DNA of 64,000 nt from Quadrisphaera sp. RL12-1S (GTDB taxonomy: Bacteria; Actinomycetota; Actinomycetes; Actinomycetales; Quadrisphaeraceae), in NCBI RefSeq assembly GCF_014270065.1, contig NZ_JACNME010000006.1:124001-188000 (forward strand), read 5' to 3'. A program made the translations under genes and the position numbers. The notes beneath the pieces are model-generated. The model did not search any database. It saw only the letters and a program-made list of their open reading frames with translations, and was not told where the DNA came from. This document shows positions 26,082-34,161 of the stretch, piece by piece (the first letter of the stretch is position 1; each line of letters opens with the position of its first letter).

Positions 26082-26746
26082 CGACGACGAGCACGCTCGA
26101 GCACCTCGACCGGGGGCCGCTCTCGCGCGAGGAGATGGCCGCCGTCGTGGCCCGCGACATCCCCGACGGCGCCTTCGTCAACCTCGGCATCGGCCAGCCC
26201 ACCAGCGTCGCGGCGCACCTGCGCCCGGAGGCCGGGGTGGTGCTGCACACCGAGAACGGCATGCTCGGCATGGGGCCGGAGGCCCACGGCGACGAGGTCG
26301 ACCCCGACCTCACCAACGCCGGCAAGGTCCCCGTCACCGAGCCCCCGGGGGCGGCGTACTTCCACCACGCCGACTCCTTCGCCATGATGCGCGGCGGCCA
26401 CCTCGACGTCTGCGTGCTCGGCGCGTTCCAGGTCTCGGCGAGCGGTGACCTCGCCAACTGGCACACCGGCGCCCCGGACGCGATCCCCGCCGTCGGCGGC
26501 GCCATGGACCTGGCGAACGGGGCCAAGGACGTGCTGGTGATGATGACGCTGTTCGCCAAGGACGGCTCGGCCAAGCTGGTGCCCGCGTGCACCTACCCGC
26601 TGACGGGCGTCGGGTGCGTCAGCCGCGTCTACACCGAGGTCGCGCTCTTCGACGTCAGCGGGCCCGCGGTCGTCGTCCTGGAGACCTGGGGCACGAGCGT
26701 GGACGAGCTGGCCGCCCGCCTGGAGGTGCCCCTCCACCGGGCCTGA
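26078..26746 (+). CDS. pcaJ: 3-oxoadipate CoA-transferase subunit B
   Basis: 222 residues of CoA-transferase family I subunit B. The catalytic Glu is in HTENGMLGMGPE, and NLGIGQPTSVAAHL and MRGGHLDVCVLGAFQ are typical. Last gene of pcaFIJ. A nested inverted repeat 25 bases after its stop ends the aromatic island. Confidence 0.92.
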   Translation: MTTTSTLEHLDRGPLSREEMAAVVARDIPDGAFVNLGIGQPTSVAAHLRPEAGVVLHTENGMLGMGPEAHGDEVDPDLTNAGKVPVTEPPGAAYFHHADSFAMMRGGHLDVCVLGAFQVSASGDLANWHTGAPDAIPAVGGAMDLANGAKDVLVMMTLFAKDGSAKLVPACTYPLTGVGCVSRVYTEVALFDVSGPAVVVLETWGTSVDELAARLEVPLHRA

Positions 26747-26771
26747 CCACCCTCCTGCCTCCCCCTTCCGC

Positions 26772-26823
26772 GACGATCAAGGACGTCGCACCCGCCCGGG
26801 TGTCCACGACGTCCTTGATCGTC
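26772..26823. terminator. Nested palindrome after pcaJ
   Basis: Outer arms 26772-26788 and 26807-26823 (GACGATCAAGGACGTCG and its complement) are perfect over 17 bases. Between them lies a second dyad CACCCG-CC-CGGGTG (26789-26802). No U tract. Likely terminator of pcaFIJ. Confidence 0.75.
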
Positions 26824-27009
26824 ACGTGAAGGGTGCGCCGGGGCGCACCGGCGGCCGCGGGGGCGCCTACGATGGGTGGCGAACGCCTCCTGACCTGAAG
26901 ACCCGGGCACGACGCCCGCTGGTCCCGCGGCCGGCTCCTCAACGAGCGCCGCCGAGTCAGCGGGCGACGACGTGGCGCCACGGCGCCTCGACGCCTCCAG
27001 GAGGTGGCA

Positions 27010-29496
27010 TTGGCCCAGGGCCAGCGCGGTGACGACGGTCGCCGCAGCAACGGCGGTCCCACCCGCCGGGACAGCCGCGGTGGGAACGGCGGTGGGAGCG
27101 GCGGCCGCCGCGGTGCCCCAGCCCGTCAGCGCAAGGACGTGGTGGCCGTCCTGACCGACGGCGTCCGCGAGGTGCAGCAGGCGGTGAAGGCGGGACGCCT
27201 GACCCCCGCCGTCCGCTCGCGGTTCCAGGCCGTGGCGCTGCTGCTGCGCGAGGAGCGCGCACGCGTCCAGGCCGGCGCCATGCCGGAGGCCCGCCGCAGC
27301 GAGCGCCTCAAGCGGCTCGACCAGGTGGCGGCCCAGCTCGCCGTGGCTGCCGTCCGCGACGCCGGCCTGCTCCACCTGCTCACCGACGACGCGGTCATCG
27401 CGCCGTCCTCCCGCGCGCTGCTGCGCGAGATGCAGCGCGAGGCCGGCATCACCCCGCCCGCCGCACCGGAGGCGGCCGCGCAGCAGGTGGCCGCTCCCGC
27501 CGCGTCGCCGTTCGCGCCGGCCGGGGACGGCGCCGCGGGCGGGGAGGGTGCGGGGGCCTCGACCCGCGCCGTCGTCCCGACGTCGGTGGCGTCCCGGCAG
27601 CTGGCCAACCCGTTCCTCGCCCCGGTCTTCACGCCGCAGCCCGACCTCGCCTTCCTCCCCCGCCGCCTGGGCGGCTGGGACCTCGTCGCGGCGCTGCTGA
27701 GCTCCTTCGAGCGGGCCGGCGGCGGTGACGCGGCCTGCATGGAGCTGCCGGCGCCCACCCAGCAGTTCACGCCCGCCGGCAAGGAGCTCATGCAGCACCA
27801 GGGCGCGCTGGTGGCCGCCGCCGCGCAGGGGCACCGGACGTTCCTGCTCGCCGACGAGCCGGGCCTGGGCAAGACCGCGCAGGCGCTGCTCGCCGCCGAG
27901 GCCGCGATGGCGTACCCGCTGCTCGTCGTCGTCCCGAGCGTGGTGAAGACCAACTGGGCCCGCGAGGCGGGCCTGTGGGTGCCGCACCGCTCCACCACCG
28001 TGGTGCAGGGCAGCGGCGAGAGCGTCAACGGCTTCGCCGACGTCGTGGTGGTCAACTACGAGGTGCTCGACCGGCACCTGGGGTGGCTGGGCGACTTCGG
28101 CTTCCGCGGGATGGTGGTCGACGAGGCGCACTTCATCAAGAACAAGACCTCGCAGCGGTCCCAGAACGTGCTGACCATCGCCGACCGCGTCCGCGCCCGC
28201 ACGCCGGACCCGCTGGTCATGGCGCTGACGGGGACGCCGCTCATCAACGACGTGGACGACTTCCGCGCCATCTGGCAGCTGCTCGGCTGGACCGACGGCA
28301 CCCGCCCGGTGCCGCAGCTGCTCGAGGCCCTCGAGGAGCTCGACAGGACCCCCGCGGACCCGGACTTCTACCCCGGCGCCCGCCGGGCCGTGGTGGACCT
28401 GGGCATCGTGCGCCGCCGCAAGGTGGACGTGGCCGCCGACATCCCCTCCCGCCGCGTGGCGGACCTCCCCGTGGACCTCGACGGGCCCGCTGGCCGCTCC
28501 GTGCGCGCCGCCGAGCGCGACCTGGCGCTGCGCATGGTGGAGCGGTACGAGCGGGCCCTCGCGCACCGGGCCGCCGCCGGCCTGGGCGGTGCGCTGGCGA
28601 TGGGCGCCGAGGACGACGACCGCGTGGACGTGGTCCTCGCCGACGCGCCGGAGCACGGCTCCGAGGAGACGGACGTCGAGGCCGGGTCCGAGCTCGCGCC
28701 TGCGGCGGAGACCGTCGCCGCGGCGGAGACCGAGGCCGAGGCCGAGGCCGCCGCGCAGGCGGCCGCCGAGGCCGCAGCGGTGGTCGAGGAGGCCTACGAG
28801 GCGCTCGGGGCCACCTTCGCCGCCCCGGAGCCCCCCGTCGTCGACGCCGCGCTCGTGCGGCGGGTGGCCAAGGCCGAGCTCAAGGACTCCGAGTCCGGGG
28901 ACGGCGAGAACGTCTTCAGCGTGGTGCGGCGCATCGGCCGCGCCAAGGCGGAGCTGGCCGCCGACTACACCGCACAGCTGGCGCGCAGCGCGGGGAAGGT
29001 CGTCTTCTTCGCCAAGCACGTCGAGGTCATGGACGCCGCCGAGGAGCTGTTCTCCCGGCAGGGCCTGCGCTTCTCCTCCGTGCGCGGCGGCCAGACCCCG
29101 GAGGTCCGCCAGCGCAACGTCGACGCGTTCGTGAACGACCCCGAGGTCGCCGTCGTCGTGTGCTCCCTGACGGCGGCCGGGGTGGGCCTGAACCTGCAGG
29201 TGGCCTCGGACGTGGTGCTCGCGGAGCTGTCCTGGACCGATGCGGAGCAGACCCAGGCCATCGACAGGGTGCACCGCATCGGGCAGACCGAGCCGGTGAC
29301 GGCGTGGCGCGTCATCGCCGCGCAGACCCTCGACGCGCGGATCGCCGCGATGATCGACTCCAAGGCGGGGCTGGCGGCGCGCGCGCTGGACGGCTCCGAC
29401 GAGGAGGTCGGCGACTCCGTCGACGTGCAGCTGGAGGCGCTGGTGGGCCTGCTCACCGACGCCCTGGAGGAGAAGCACGGCGTTCTGGCCCCCTGA
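27010..29496 (+). CDS. SNF2-type DEAH ATPase/helicase
   Basis: 828 residues. After a Gly/Arg-rich basic N-terminus (to about residue 40) and a helical region come the SNF2 lobes: Walker A DEPGLGKT (282-289), DEAH in VVDEAHFIKN (about 370), LTGTPLIND, and in lobe two GVGLNLQ and AIDRVHRIGQ (about 750). Between the lobes is an acidic Ala/Glu-rich insert near residues 530-600. Such proteins translocate on duplex DNA to remodel or repair; the client is unknown. The TTG at 27010 is chosen because AGGAGG (26999-27004) ends 5 bases before it; a GTG at 27004 overlaps that site. Confidence 0.82.
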   Translation: MAQGQRGDDGRRSNGGPTRRDSRGGNGGGSGGRRGAPARQRKDVVAVLTDGVREVQQAVKAGRLTPAVRSRFQAVALLLREERARVQAGAMPEARRSERLKRLDQVAAQLAVAAVRDAGLLHLLTDDAVIAPSSRALLREMQREAGITPPAAPEAAAQQVAAPAASPFAPAGDGAAGGEGAGASTRAVVPTSVASRQLANPFLAPVFTPQPDLAFLPRRLGGWDLVAALLSSFERAGGGDAACMELPAPTQQFTPAGKELMQHQGALVAAAAQGHRTFLLADEPGLGKTAQALLAAEAAMAYPLLVVVPSVVKTNWAREAGLWVPHRSTTVVQGSGESVNGFADVVVVNYEVLDRHLGWLGDFGFRGMVVDEAHFIKNKTSQRSQNVLTIADRVRARTPDPLVMALTGTPLINDVDDFRAIWQLLGWTDGTRPVPQLLEALEELDRTPADPDFYPGARRAVVDLGIVRRRKVDVAADIPSRRVADLPVDLDGPAGRSVRAAERDLALRMVERYERALAHRAAAGLGGALAMGAEDDDRVDVVLADAPEHGSEETDVEAGSELAPAAETVAAAETEAEAEAAAQAAAEAAAVVEEAYEALGATFAAPEPPVVDAALVRRVAKAELKDSESGDGENVFSVVRRIGRAKAELAADYTAQLARSAGKVVFFAKHVEVMDAAEELFSRQGLRFSSVRGGQTPEVRQRNVDAFVNDPEVAVVVCSLTAAGVGLNLQVASDVVLAELSWTDAEQTQAIDRVHRIGQTEPVTAWRVIAAQTLDARIAAMIDSKAGLAARALDGSDEEVGDSVDVQLEALVGLLTDALEEKHGVLAP

Positions 29497-29710
29497 CCGC
29501 GCACTGCCGGTCCGGCCCGACGTCGTGCTGCAGGGGCACCTCACCGCGGCCGAGGCGCCTCGGGGTGGCATCATGGAAGCACGTCCTGCACCTTTCGCCA
29601 GGTCGCAGGACCAGGTCCCCGTCGGCTTCCACCCGGCGGGGACCGTCTTCGTCCCGGCCCCGTCGCGGCGCGCACCGATGACTCCGCGCGCGGGACGCGG
29701 TCCACCGGGC

Positions 29711-30286
29711 ATGGCCCTGCTGCGCTACTGGATGAACACCTCCCTGGACGGCTTCGTCGCCGACGCTGACGGCCGCTTCGACTGGGGCGCCCCGGACGCC
29801 GAGCTCCACCGGTTCTTCAACGACCAGGAGCGCCAGGTCGGCACCCACCTGTACGGGCGGCGGCTCTTCGAGGTGATGCGGTACTGGGAGGACCAGCCCG
29901 CCGAGCCGGACCGGCCGGCCGTCGAGGTGGAGTACGGCGAGATCTGGCGGGCCACCCCCGCGGTGGTGTTCTCCCGCACGCTCACGGCGGTGGGCGGCCC
30001 GAACACCGAGCTGGTGCGGGAGTTCGACGCCGACGACGTCGCCGCCCGCAAGGCCGCGGCGGCCCGGGACCTCAGCATCGGTGGCCCGGAGCTCGCAGCC
30101 GCGGCCCTGCGCGCGGGTCTCGTCGACGAGGTCGGGCTGGTGGTGCACCCGGTGGTGGTCGGCGGCGGCACCCGGTTCCTGCCGCTGGACCTCCGCCTGG
30201 ACCTGTCGCTGCAGGAGGAGCGCCGCCTGCCCGGCGGCGTGGTGCACCTGCGCTACCGGGTGCGCTCGGTGGAGCCGCTCGCCTGA
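29711..30286 (+). CDS. Dihydrofolate reductase-like (RibD C-terminal) protein
   Basis: 191 residues matching the RibD C-terminal/DHFR-like reductase family: MNTSLDGFVADADGRFDW at the N-terminus, GTHLYGRRLFEVMRYWE, SIGGPELAAAALRAGLVDE and LVVHPVVVGGGTRFLP. These small proteins have the NADPH-binding DHFR fold; the substrate of this group is unknown. ATG 29711 fits the family start; longer upstream readings add a Pro/Arg-rich stretch with no homology. The 214 bases before it hold nothing I recognise. Convergent with the GT2-GtrA gene. Confidence 0.8.
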   Translation: MALLRYWMNTSLDGFVADADGRFDWGAPDAELHRFFNDQERQVGTHLYGRRLFEVMRYWEDQPAEPDRPAVEVEYGEIWRATPAVVFSRTLTAVGGPNTELVREFDADDVAARKAAAARDLSIGGPELAAAALRAGLVDEVGLVVHPVVVGGGTRFLPLDLRLDLSLQEERRLPGGVVHLRYRVRSVEPLA

Positions 30287-30326
30287 CGCTGACGCCCTCC
30301 CGGTCCGCTCCGGCGCGCAAGGGGCC

Positions 30327-31589
30327 TCACCCCCGCCTCCCGAAGACCCACCGGCGGAGCAGCAGGAAGCGCAGCGCGGTGGCGAGGACGTTGGCCACCA
30401 CCAGCACGGTGAGCTCCACGGCCCGGGACGGGTCGGCCAGCGCGTGGAGCGCCGCGAGCGCCCCGGAGGTGAGCCCGAGCGCCGCGGCGAAGACCACGAG
30501 CCCCTGCGCGTGCGCGCGCAGCAGCCCGCCGCTGCCGGTGACGCCGAACGTCAGGCGCCGGTTGGCGGCGGTGTTGGCGAGCGCGGTGAGCAGGAGGGCC
30601 ACGAGGTTGGCGGCCTGCGGGCCGACGGCGCCTCGCAGCAGCACGTAGAGCGCGAGGTAGGCCAGGGTGCTGAGCACGCCGATGGCGCCGAACCTCACCA
30701 CCTGGCCGAGCAGGCCGCGCGGCACGCCGGGCACCGCGGGCTCCACCTGGTCCAGCGGAGCGCGTCCGAGCTGGGCGCGCAGCGCGGCCAGCGGCAGCGA
30801 CCCGGTGGCGAAGGCCCGTGCGAGCCGCAGGATGCCGCGCACGTCCTCGGTCGCGGTGCGGACGATGTCGACGCTGCTGTCGGGGTCGTCCACCCAGTCG
30901 ACCGGCACCTCGGCGATCCGCGCGCCGGCGCGCTCGGCCAGCACCAGCAGCTCGGTGTCGAAGAACCAGCCGGTGTCCTCCACCAGCGGGAGCAGCTGGT
31001 CGGCGACGTCCTTGCGGATGGCCTTGAAGCCGCACTGGGCGTCGGAGAACCGCGCGCCGAGGCTGCGGCGCAGCAGCACGTTGTAGGAGCGGGAGATGAT
31101 CTCGCGCTTGGGCCCGCGCACCACGCGGCTGCCCCGCGCCAGGCGGGAGCCGATGGCCATGTCGGAGTGCCCGGAGACGAGCGGCGCCACCAGCGGCAGC
31201 AGGGCCGCGAGGTCGGTCGAGAGGTCCACGTCCGTGTACACGAGCACCGGGGCGTCCGAAGCAGACCACACCGCCTTCAGCGCCCGGCCGCGGCCCTTGG
31301 CCGGCAGGTGCACGGCCACCACCTCGGGCAGCGCGGCCTGCAGCGTGTCGGCGATCGCTGCCGTGGCGTCGGTGCTGGCGTTGTCGGCGATGGTGATGCG
31401 GAACGGGTACGGCAGCGCCCGGGTGAGGTGGGCGTGCAGGCGGCGCACGCAGGGCTCGAGGTCGTCCTCCTCGTTGAACACCGGGACGACGACGTCGAGC
31501 AGCGGTCGTCCCGGCTGCGCCACGAGGAGTCCGCGCGACGGGTGGAGCGAGGGGCTGGAGCCGGCACCGTCCAGCAGGAACGTCGTCAT
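30327..31589 (-). CDS. GT2 glycosyltransferase fused to GtrA membrane domain
   Basis: 420 residues. The N-terminal 260 residues are a family 2 glycosyltransferase of the dolichol/polyprenyl-phosphate type (DVVVPVFNEEDDLEPCV; metal motif YTDVDLST; CGFKAIRKD). The C-terminal 140 residues form a GtrA domain with four membrane segments (VVRFGAIGVLSTLAYLALYV). It should transfer a sugar to polyprenyl phosphate and present it to the outer face for GT-C enzymes such as the GT39 protein encoded upstream. It lies 451 bases downstream of that gene, on the same strand, and may be a separate transcript because of the palindrome between them. Confidence 0.85.
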   Translation of the reverse strand: MTTFLLDGAGSSPSLHPSRGLLVAQPGRPLLDVVVPVFNEEDDLEPCVRRLHAHLTRALPYPFRITIADNASTDATAAIADTLQAALPEVVAVHLPAKGRGRALKAVWSASDAPVLVYTDVDLSTDLAALLPLVAPLVSGHSDMAIGSRLARGSRVVRGPKREIISRSYNVLLRRSLGARFSDAQCGFKAIRKDVADQLLPLVEDTGWFFDTELLVLAERAGARIAEVPVDWVDDPDSSVDIVRTATEDVRGILRLARAFATGSLPLAALRAQLGRAPLDQVEPAVPGVPRGLLGQVVRFGAIGVLSTLAYLALYVLLRGAVGPQAANLVALLLTALANTAANRRLTFGVTGSGGLLRAHAQGLVVFAAALGLTSGALAALHALADPSRAVELTVLVVANVLATALRFLLLRRWVFGRRG

Positions 31590-31856
31590 GCCCTGAGGTT
31601 CGGCCGGCCACCTCTCGCGCCGCCGCGCCCGTGCTGTGCCCCGCCTATGACCGCCCCCACCGCCCGTGCGCCTCTGCACGACGCCCTCCTCTGCACGATC
31701 ATGCGAGTGCGCGTCACAGCACCCAGCACGGCGAGCTGCTCGTCGTGGCGCAGAGCCGCATGACTGCGCTCGTACCGTGACCGACCTGTGGCCGCTCCGG
31801 CCTGCTGCGGGGGCGTCCGGCTCTGATCACCCGCACCGCCCGGGGCCCGCGCGAGA

Positions 31857-31925
31857 TGTCGGAACCCTGCCTCGATGTGTCGGAACCCGAACCCGGTTCC
31901 GACATCTCGAGGCAGGGTTCCGACA
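31857..31925. repeat. Double inverted repeat built from TGTCGGAACCC
   Basis: In the 450-base gap 31590-32039, where I find no gene. Outer arms 31857-31875 and 31907-31925 (TGTCGGAACCCTGCCTCGA and its complement) are perfect over 19 bases. An inner pair 31878-31888 and 31894-31904 repeats TGTCGGAACC. The 11-mer thus occurs four times, two each way. It may be a REP-like element or a terminator/processing site between the GT39 and GT2 genes. Confidence 0.65.
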
Positions 31926-32018
31926 CGTCGTGGCACCTCTGCCGGGTGGCTGCGTCCGGGGGGTGACGCAGGAGTGCTGGCCGGCCCCTGGGGCGGGGAC
32001 GACCGGCGCTCGGGACGC

Positions 32019-32048
32019 GGTGGCTCAGGAGGCGGTGGCTCAGGAGGC
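32019..32048. repeat. 15-base tandem duplication at the GT39 stop
   Basis: GGTGGCTCAGGAGGC occurs twice in tandem (32019-32033, 32034-32048). On the minus strand each copy carries TGA in the GT39 frame, so the gene has two in-frame stops 15 bases apart. Probably a replication slippage product. Confidence 0.6.
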
Positions 32049-34106
32049 GGAGGTCAGGTCGTACACGGTGGTGGACCCCACGGTCTGGGCCGTGAACGTC
32101 TGCTCCACCCAGGCCGTGATCTGGGCGGCCGTCCCCTGGTCCTCGCCACCGGTGCTGCCGGGGACGAAGTAGTGGATCCTCCCCTGCGCGACCCACGCCT
32201 GGAACTGCGCCAGCGTCGGGGAGGCGTCCGTGCCGTTGAAGCCGCCGATCGGCATGACCGGCTGCTGGGTGGCCAGCTGGTAGCCCGCGGCGTTGTTCGA
32301 GCCGACGGTCGCGGCGACCCAGGTGTAGGAGCTGGCGTCAGCCTCCAGCAGCGCCACCAGCGAAGCGCTCGGGCTGCTGCCGTTGAGCAGACCGCCCATC
32401 CCGCCCCCGGGGCCGCCGGTGCGGCCGGCCACCGCCCCGCCGGCTGCGCCCGGCGTCGTCGTCGTCCCCGTCCCACCGGGCGCGGTGCCGGTCTGGCCGC
32501 CGGGGAAGCCGCCGACGCCGCCGCGCCCACCCCCGCCCCTGGGGCCGCCCATCGCTCCGGCGACCGTGGGGCCGGCCGAGACGATCGAGCCGGTGTGCGC
32601 GGTGCTCACCGTCTGGGCGGTGTACGCCAGCGGCCCGGCCAGCGAGGCAGCGAGGGCGACCCCCGCGACGACCCTCGTCAGCGAGGGACGCAGCGCCGTG
32701 GCGATCAGCCCGACCGCGGCGAGCACGCCCGCCACCAGCACCAGCCACGACAGCCAGGGCAGGAAGTCGCTGCTGCGCGAGAGCAGCACGAACGACCACA
32801 CCGCTGTGCCGGCCGTGGCCACCGCCAGGGTCCCCAGGGCCAGCGGACGGGCGCGCTCGCGCCACAGCAGTGACGCGCCCACCCCCACGAGCGCGGCGAC
32901 CGCCGGGGCCAGGGCGACCGTGTAGTACCCGTGGATGATCCCGCTCATGAAGCTGAAGGTCAGCGCGGTGACCACCAGCCACGTCAGCCACAGCACCACC
33001 TGGGCCCGCTGTCCGTCCGAGCGCGGGCGGCGGCGCAGGAGCACCAGCGCGACCACGCCCAGCACCAGCGCCGCCGGGAGGAGCCAGGCGACCTGCCCGC
33101 CGAACTCCGCGGTGAACAGGCGGGTGGTGCCGGTCTCCCCCCACGTCCCCGTGCCGCCACCGCCGCCTCCGCCGACAGACCCGGTCTCCTCACCGGTGAG
33201 ACGGCCCAGGCCGTTGTAGCCGAGGGTCAGGCCCAGGAAGCTGTTGTCGGTGGAGCCGCCGGTGTAGGGCCGTGACGATGCGGGCCACAGCTCGACCAGA
33301 GCCACCCACCACCCGGCGGAGACCAGCAGCGCAGCACCCGCCGCGAGCAGCTGCAGCACGCGCGTCCCCACCCGGCGGGGGCTGAAGAGCAGGTGGGTGA
33401 GCCCCAGCGCCGGCAGCACGAGGAACACCTGCAGCTGCTTGGTGAGGAACCCCAGCCCGACCAGGGCGCCGGCGGCCAGCAGCCAGCGGGTGCGGCCGTC
33501 CTCCAGGTCCCGCAGCACCGTGTGCGCGGCGAGCGTCATGAGGAGCACGAGCAGCGCGTCGGGGTTGTTGAACCGGAACATCAGGGCCGCCACCGGTGTG
33601 AGCAGCAGGACGACGCCGGACAGCAGCGCGGCGCCCGCGGAGCAGTGGCGGCGGACGGCGGCGCAGAGGACGCCGGTGGTCGCTACGCCCAGGAGCGCCT
33701 GCGGCACGAGGACCGACCACGACGAGAGCCCGAAGATGCGCACCGACAACGCCATCACCCACAGCGACGCCGGTGGCTTGTCGACGGTGATGGAGTTCCC
33801 GCCGTCGGAGCTGCCGAAGAGGAACGCCTTCCAGCTCACCGATCCCGCCTGCACGGCCGCGGAGTAGAAGGAGTTGGCCCACCCGGAGGAGCCCAGCCCC
33901 ACCAGGTAGGTCACGGCCGCCGCGGCCAGGAGCGCCAGCAGCGCCGGGCGCTCCCACGCGGGGGCCTCCTCGCGGCCTCGCAGGAGCCGCTGCCACGCGG
34001 CGGGCCGGTGGCGCTGCCGGTCAGCGGTGGCGGACCTCAGAGCTGGGTCGCCAGCGGAACCGGCAGCACCGGAGGCACCGCCGGCAGCGGTGTGGGTCAC
34101 GGTCAT
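32040..34106 (-). CDS. GT39 (ArnT/PMT-like) membrane glycosyltransferase
   Basis: 688 residues with about 11 membrane segments. It resembles ArnT/PMT-like family 39 enzymes: GWANSFYSAAVQAGS after the first helix, an acidic-lipid site region ITVDKPPASLW, and MFRFNNPDALLVLLM. Two Gly-rich inserts stand out: one between helices near residues 325-345 and a long Gly/Thr/Pro stretch near residues 545-610 before an extracytoplasmic C-terminal domain. It should move a sugar from polyprenyl phosphate onto an envelope acceptor. It lies 55 bases downstream of the histidine kinase gene on the same strand and is probably cotranscribed with the two-component genes. Confidence 0.83.
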   Translation of the reverse strand: MTVTHTAAGGASGAAGSAGDPALRSATADRQRHRPAAWQRLLRGREEAPAWERPALLALLAAAAVTYLVGLGSSGWANSFYSAAVQAGSVSWKAFLFGSSDGGNSITVDKPPASLWVMALSVRIFGLSSWSVLVPQALLGVATTGVLCAAVRRHCSAGAALLSGVVLLLTPVAALMFRFNNPDALLVLLMTLAAHTVLRDLEDGRTRWLLAAGALVGLGFLTKQLQVFLVLPALGLTHLLFSPRRVGTRVLQLLAAGAALLVSAGWWVALVELWPASSRPYTGGSTDNSFLGLTLGYNGLGRLTGEETGSVGGGGGGGTGTWGETGTTRLFTAEFGGQVAWLLPAALVLGVVALVLLRRRPRSDGQRAQVVLWLTWLVVTALTFSFMSGIIHGYYTVALAPAVAALVGVGASLLWRERARPLALGTLAVATAGTAVWSFVLLSRSSDFLPWLSWLVLVAGVLAAVGLIATALRPSLTRVVAGVALAASLAGPLAYTAQTVSTAHTGSIVSAGPTVAGAMGGPRGGGGRGGVGGFPGGQTGTAPGGTGTTTTPGAAGGAVAGRTGGPGGGMGGLLNGSSPSASLVALLEADASSYTWVAATVGSNNAAGYQLATQQPVMPIGGFNGTDASPTLAQFQAWVAQGRIHYFVPGSTGGEDQGTAAQITAWVEQTFTAQTVGSTTVYDLTSAS

Positions 34107-34161
34107 GCCAGGAACCTCGGACCGGGCGCTGGGGCGGCTCTCCGCCACCGCTGTGGCCGGG

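Noticed and set aside
31586-32172. Open frames on both strands in the GT39-GT2 gap
   Set aside because: They run through the TGTCGGAACCC inverted repeats, giving repeated VGT and GFRH-like peptides, and have no start signal or homology. The gap is treated as non-coding.
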